A DNA stretch of 6,808 bases from Candidatus Gastranaerophilales bacterium (lineage in GTDB: Bacteria; Cyanobacteriota; Vampirovibrionia; Gastranaerophilales; Gastranaerophilaceae): positions 1 to 6,808 of the forward strand of contig CAADWU010000104.1 in the NCBI GenBank assembly GCA_900752845.1. Direction: 5' to 3'. Shown piece after piece: positions 5,131-6,808 of this stretch (the first letter of the stretch is position 1; each line of letters opens with the position of its first letter). The notes under the pieces are model-generated. The model saw only the letters and a program-made list of their open reading frames with translations, was not told the origin of the DNA and searched no databases. The translations under genes were made by a program, and so were the position numbers.

Positions 5131-6063
5131 ATGAAAGTTGTGATTTTAGGAAAAGGTGAAATGTTATCAAACTTAATCGAGGGCACGCTCGATGCAAAGT
5201 GTGATATTGTAGGAGTTTTCAGGTATGAAAGAACGACATTTTCATCTTTAAAGCTTGCATTGCATGATTTTTTCAAAAGTTCTCCTGATTATACTTTGAT
5301 TAAACAGCATAAATTGCATGAAATAAAATGTAAATCCGCTAATTCTGAAAAATTTAAGAAAGAAATATTAAGGTTGAATGCTGACGTAATACTGGTTGGA
5401 ACGTGGCGTGAAAAACTAAAAAAAGAAATTATAGATTTGCCTGTAATTGCGACTGTAAACGTTCATCCTTCTTATCTTCCCGAGTACAGAGGGCCTAACC
5501 CGTATTTACAGACTATATTAAACAGAGAAACAAAATCGGGAGTAACGCTTCATCTGATGAATGAAAAATTTGATGAAGGTGCAATACTTGCGCAAAAACG
5601 GGTTAATATATTACCAGGTGATACTTCAAAAGAGCTTAAGGAAAGAACGGTTTTTCACGCAAGGCTATTATGCGCAGAAGTTCTTAAAAAACTTGGATAC
5701 GGACTTGTAATTCCTGTTAATCAAGACGAAAATAAGGCTTCTTATTTCCCTAATATAAAAAGAGAAGATATGATGCTTGATTTTGAGAAAGAAACAGCAG
5801 AAGAAATTCATGCAAGAATAAGAGCATTTCATCCTTTTTTACCTTGCTATTATGAGTATAAAAACTTCTATTTTATTCCTAATCCATACAAGCTTGAAAT
5901 TGTGAATAAGTCAGGAGAAACAGGTAGAATTATTGATAAAGATGTAAACACAAGCTCAATTACAATCGCTTGTAAAAAAGGCAAAGCTCTGAAAATGTCA
6001 GGTGTGAAGCTTTACGGGCTTAAATCCTTTACAAAAATCTTTATACAACTCTTTGTAAAATAA
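5131..6063 (+). CDS. formyltransferase-family protein (methionyl-tRNA formyltransferase-like fold)
   Basis: A 310-residue protein with the formyltransferase fold that uses 10-formyltetrahydrofolate. The catalytic set N110, H112 and D148 is intact in 'VNVHPSYLPEYRGPNPY' and 'FDEGAIL', as in Fmt and the ArnA formyltransferase domain. A C-terminal region from about 210 ('KREDMMLDFEKETAEEIHARIRAFHPF') resembles the Fmt-type C-terminal domain. The N-terminus, MKVVILGKGEML, begins a Rossmann strand but lacks the 'GTPEF' block usual in true Fmt, so it may formylate another amine, such as an amino sugar; the substrate is uncertain. Start 5131 is chosen because it begins the Rossmann strand. A TTG at 5095 would add 12 unlikely residues and overlaps the -35 box. 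No sugar or folate genes adjoin it to narrow its role. Confidence 0.8.
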   Translation: MKVVILGKGEMLSNLIEGTLDAKCDIVGVFRYERTTFSSLKLALHDFFKSSPDYTLIKQHKLHEIKCKSANSEKFKKEILRLNADVILVGTWREKLKKEIIDLPVIATVNVHPSYLPEYRGPNPYLQTILNRETKSGVTLHLMNEKFDEGAILAQKRVNILPGDTSKELKERTVFHARLLCAEVLKKLGYGLVIPVNQDENKASYFPNIKREDMMLDFEKETAEEIHARIRAFHPFLPCYYEYKNFYFIPNPYKLEIVNKSGETGRIIDKDVNTSSITIACKKGKALKMSGVKLYGLKSFTKIFIQLFVK

Positions 6064-6067
6064 TTTT

Positions 6068-6076
6068 TGTGATAAT
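6068..6076 (+). promoter_or_regulatory. possible extended -10 box upstream of yebC
   Basis: TGTGATAAT, an extended -10 (TGn-GATAAT), lies 5 nt after the formyltransferase stop. Its context (TAATTTTTGTGATAAT) closely resembles that before smpB (TAATTTTTTGTGTTAAAAT). No good -35 is seen. It would give yebC a leader of about 145 nt that includes both hairpins. Confidence 0.35.
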
Positions 6077-6114
6077 ATAAAAATAGATTTACAAGTATTT
6101 ATAGAGGATTAAAG

Positions 6115-6128
6115 GAGGCTTTAGCCTC
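6115..6128. repeat. hairpin repeat GAGGCTTTAGCCTC, copy 1
   Basis: A perfect 6-bp inverted repeat (GAGGCT and AGCCTC) with a TT loop, identical to the copy at 6180-6193, 65 nt downstream. It has no following T run, so it does not look like a terminator on the plus strand. The left arm overlaps an SD-like GGAGG with no start codon nearby. Confidence 0.75.
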
Positions 6129-6179
6129 TGGCAAAAATATAAAAAGTTTCACGAACATTGTCAAACATGGTAAAAAGAA

Positions 6180-6193
6180 GAGGCTTTAGCCTC
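6180..6193. repeat. hairpin repeat GAGGCTTTAGCCTC, copy 2
   Basis: The second identical copy ends 34 nt before the yebC ATG. Read on the minus strand it is followed by TTCTTTTT, so a weak minus-strand terminator is possible, though no minus-strand gene lies upstream of it. The rest of 6064-6227 shows no gene I can support. Confidence 0.75.
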
Positions 6194-6214
6194 GTATAAG
6201 AATAACAAAACTAC

Positions 6215-6218
6215 GGAG
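6215..6218 (+). promoter_or_regulatory. Shine-Dalgarno of yebC
   Basis: GGAG lies 9 nt before the ATG at 6228 and supports that start, which also gives the conserved MSGHSKW N-terminus. Confidence 0.7.
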
Positions 6219-6227
6219 AAAAGAAAA

Positions 6228-6808
6228 ATGTCAGGACACTCAAAATGGTCAACAATTAAACATAAAAAAGCTAAAGTAGACTCACAACGTGCTGTTGTAT
6301 TTCAAAAATATTCAAGAGAATTAATTGTATCCGCACGTTTGGGCGGTGCTGATCCTGCAGGAAATTTCCGATTGAGAACAGCTATTGAAAAAGCTAAAGC
6401 AGCAGGACTTCCTAACGACAACATCAAACGTGCAATTGAAAAAGGTGCAGGTGCAGGCGCAGCAGAAAATTATGAAGAATTAATTTATGAAGGTTATGCA
6501 GCCGGCGGTGTTGCTGTAGTAGTAGAAGCTATGACTGATAACAGAAACAGAACCGCAGGCGATATCAGAAGCTATTTTACAAAATATAACGGAAGCCTCG
6601 GAGCTACCGGATGCGTAGGCTGGATGTTTGATCAGCGTGGAATTATTACTTTTGATGAAAGCGTTGATTTTGACAAACTGTTTGAAACAGCAATAAATCT
6701 TGATGCACTTGATGTAACAGAAGAAGACGACACATACAAAGTTATTACCTCTCCTGAAAACTTCCAAACAGTTGTTGAAGGTCTTGAAGCTGCAGGTTTT
6801 ACCAGCCA
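6228..6808 (+). CDS. yebC: YebC/PmpR (TACO1) family protein, 3' end cut by the window
   Basis: The first 193 codons of a YebC-family protein; full members are about 240-250 residues, so roughly 50 are missing beyond the window edge. Long annotated as a transcriptional regulator, the family includes mitochondrial TACO1, and bacterial members have been reported to act at the ribosome to ease translation of difficult proline-rich stretches. Visible family blocks: MSGHSKWSTIKHKKAK at the start, 'RELIVSARLGGADPAGNFRLR' , 'KAAGLPNDNIKRAIEKGAG', 'YEELIYEGYAAGGVAVVVEAMTDNRNRT' region, and 'GSLGATGCVGWMFDQRGII'. No internal break is seen. GGAG lies 9 nt before the ATG. The upstream 164 nt contain two copies of a hairpin that may regulate it. 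Confidence 0.95.
   Translation, partial: MSGHSKWSTIKHKKAKVDSQRAVVFQKYSRELIVSARLGGADPAGNFRLRTAIEKAKAAGLPNDNIKRAIEKGAGAGAAENYEELIYEGYAAGGVAVVVEAMTDNRNRTAGDIRSYFTKYNGSLGATGCVGWMFDQRGIITFDESVDFDKLFETAINLDALDVTEEDDTYKVITSPENFQTVVEGLEAAGFTS

Noticed and set aside
6167..6199. Ten-codon ORF in the yebC leader spanning hairpin copy 2.
   Set aside because: It has no SD upstream and its length is within chance; no run of a regulatory amino acid is present.

Overview
The window looks like an AT-rich bacterial chromosome, most likely a gut member of the Gastranaerophilales/Melainabacteria (non-photosynthetic relatives of cyanobacteria). That placement is an inference. It rests on two prepilin-like proteins with the FTLAEVLVTLGIIGVVAAMT N-terminus and a 'DVNG..(x)PN..G.D.F' C-terminal signature, a style I associate with this group, and on an AT-rich genome with standard codons. 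No 16S rRNA or other decisive marker is present.

Layout. 1-70: AT-rich end, with a possible promoter leading out of the window on the minus strand. 71-847 (-): matrixin-type zinc metalloprotease. 932-1865 (+): the classic ybaB-recR pair. 1866-2686 (-): prepilin-like gene 1. 2793-4215 (+): an orphan OppF/DppF-like ABC ATPase followed by smpB. 4218-5032 (-): prepilin-like gene 2. 5131-6063 (+): a formyltransferase-fold enzyme. 6064-6227: intergenic region with a duplicated 14-nt hairpin. 6228-6808 (+): yebC, cut by the window end. The two prepilin genes each converge on a housekeeping gene with 0-2 nt between stop codons.

The most unusual content is in the prepilin genes. Both have the same promoter (TTGAAA-N17-TATAAT with an extended TGn), the same strong Shine-Dalgarno (AAAGGAG, 6 nt from ATG) and then a run of exactly ten G before the FTLAE signal. 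In both copies ten G put the well-placed ATG out of frame, and translation from it ends at the same TAA 9 nt after the tract. Eleven (or eight) G would restore a full pre-pilin in both. This is the layout of a slipped-strand phase-variable switch seen in the OFF state, unless the tract lengths are assembly errors. Gene 2 also carries a 60-nt in-frame insert that duplicates the FTLAE motif and contains a palindrome.

A second pattern divides the genes by translation start. The ybaB, prepilin and yebC starts have good Shine-Dalgarno sites. The matrixin, ABC ATPase, smpB and formyltransferase genes have none, and instead have a -10-like hexamer ending 4-7 nt before ATG, which suggests leaderless mRNAs.
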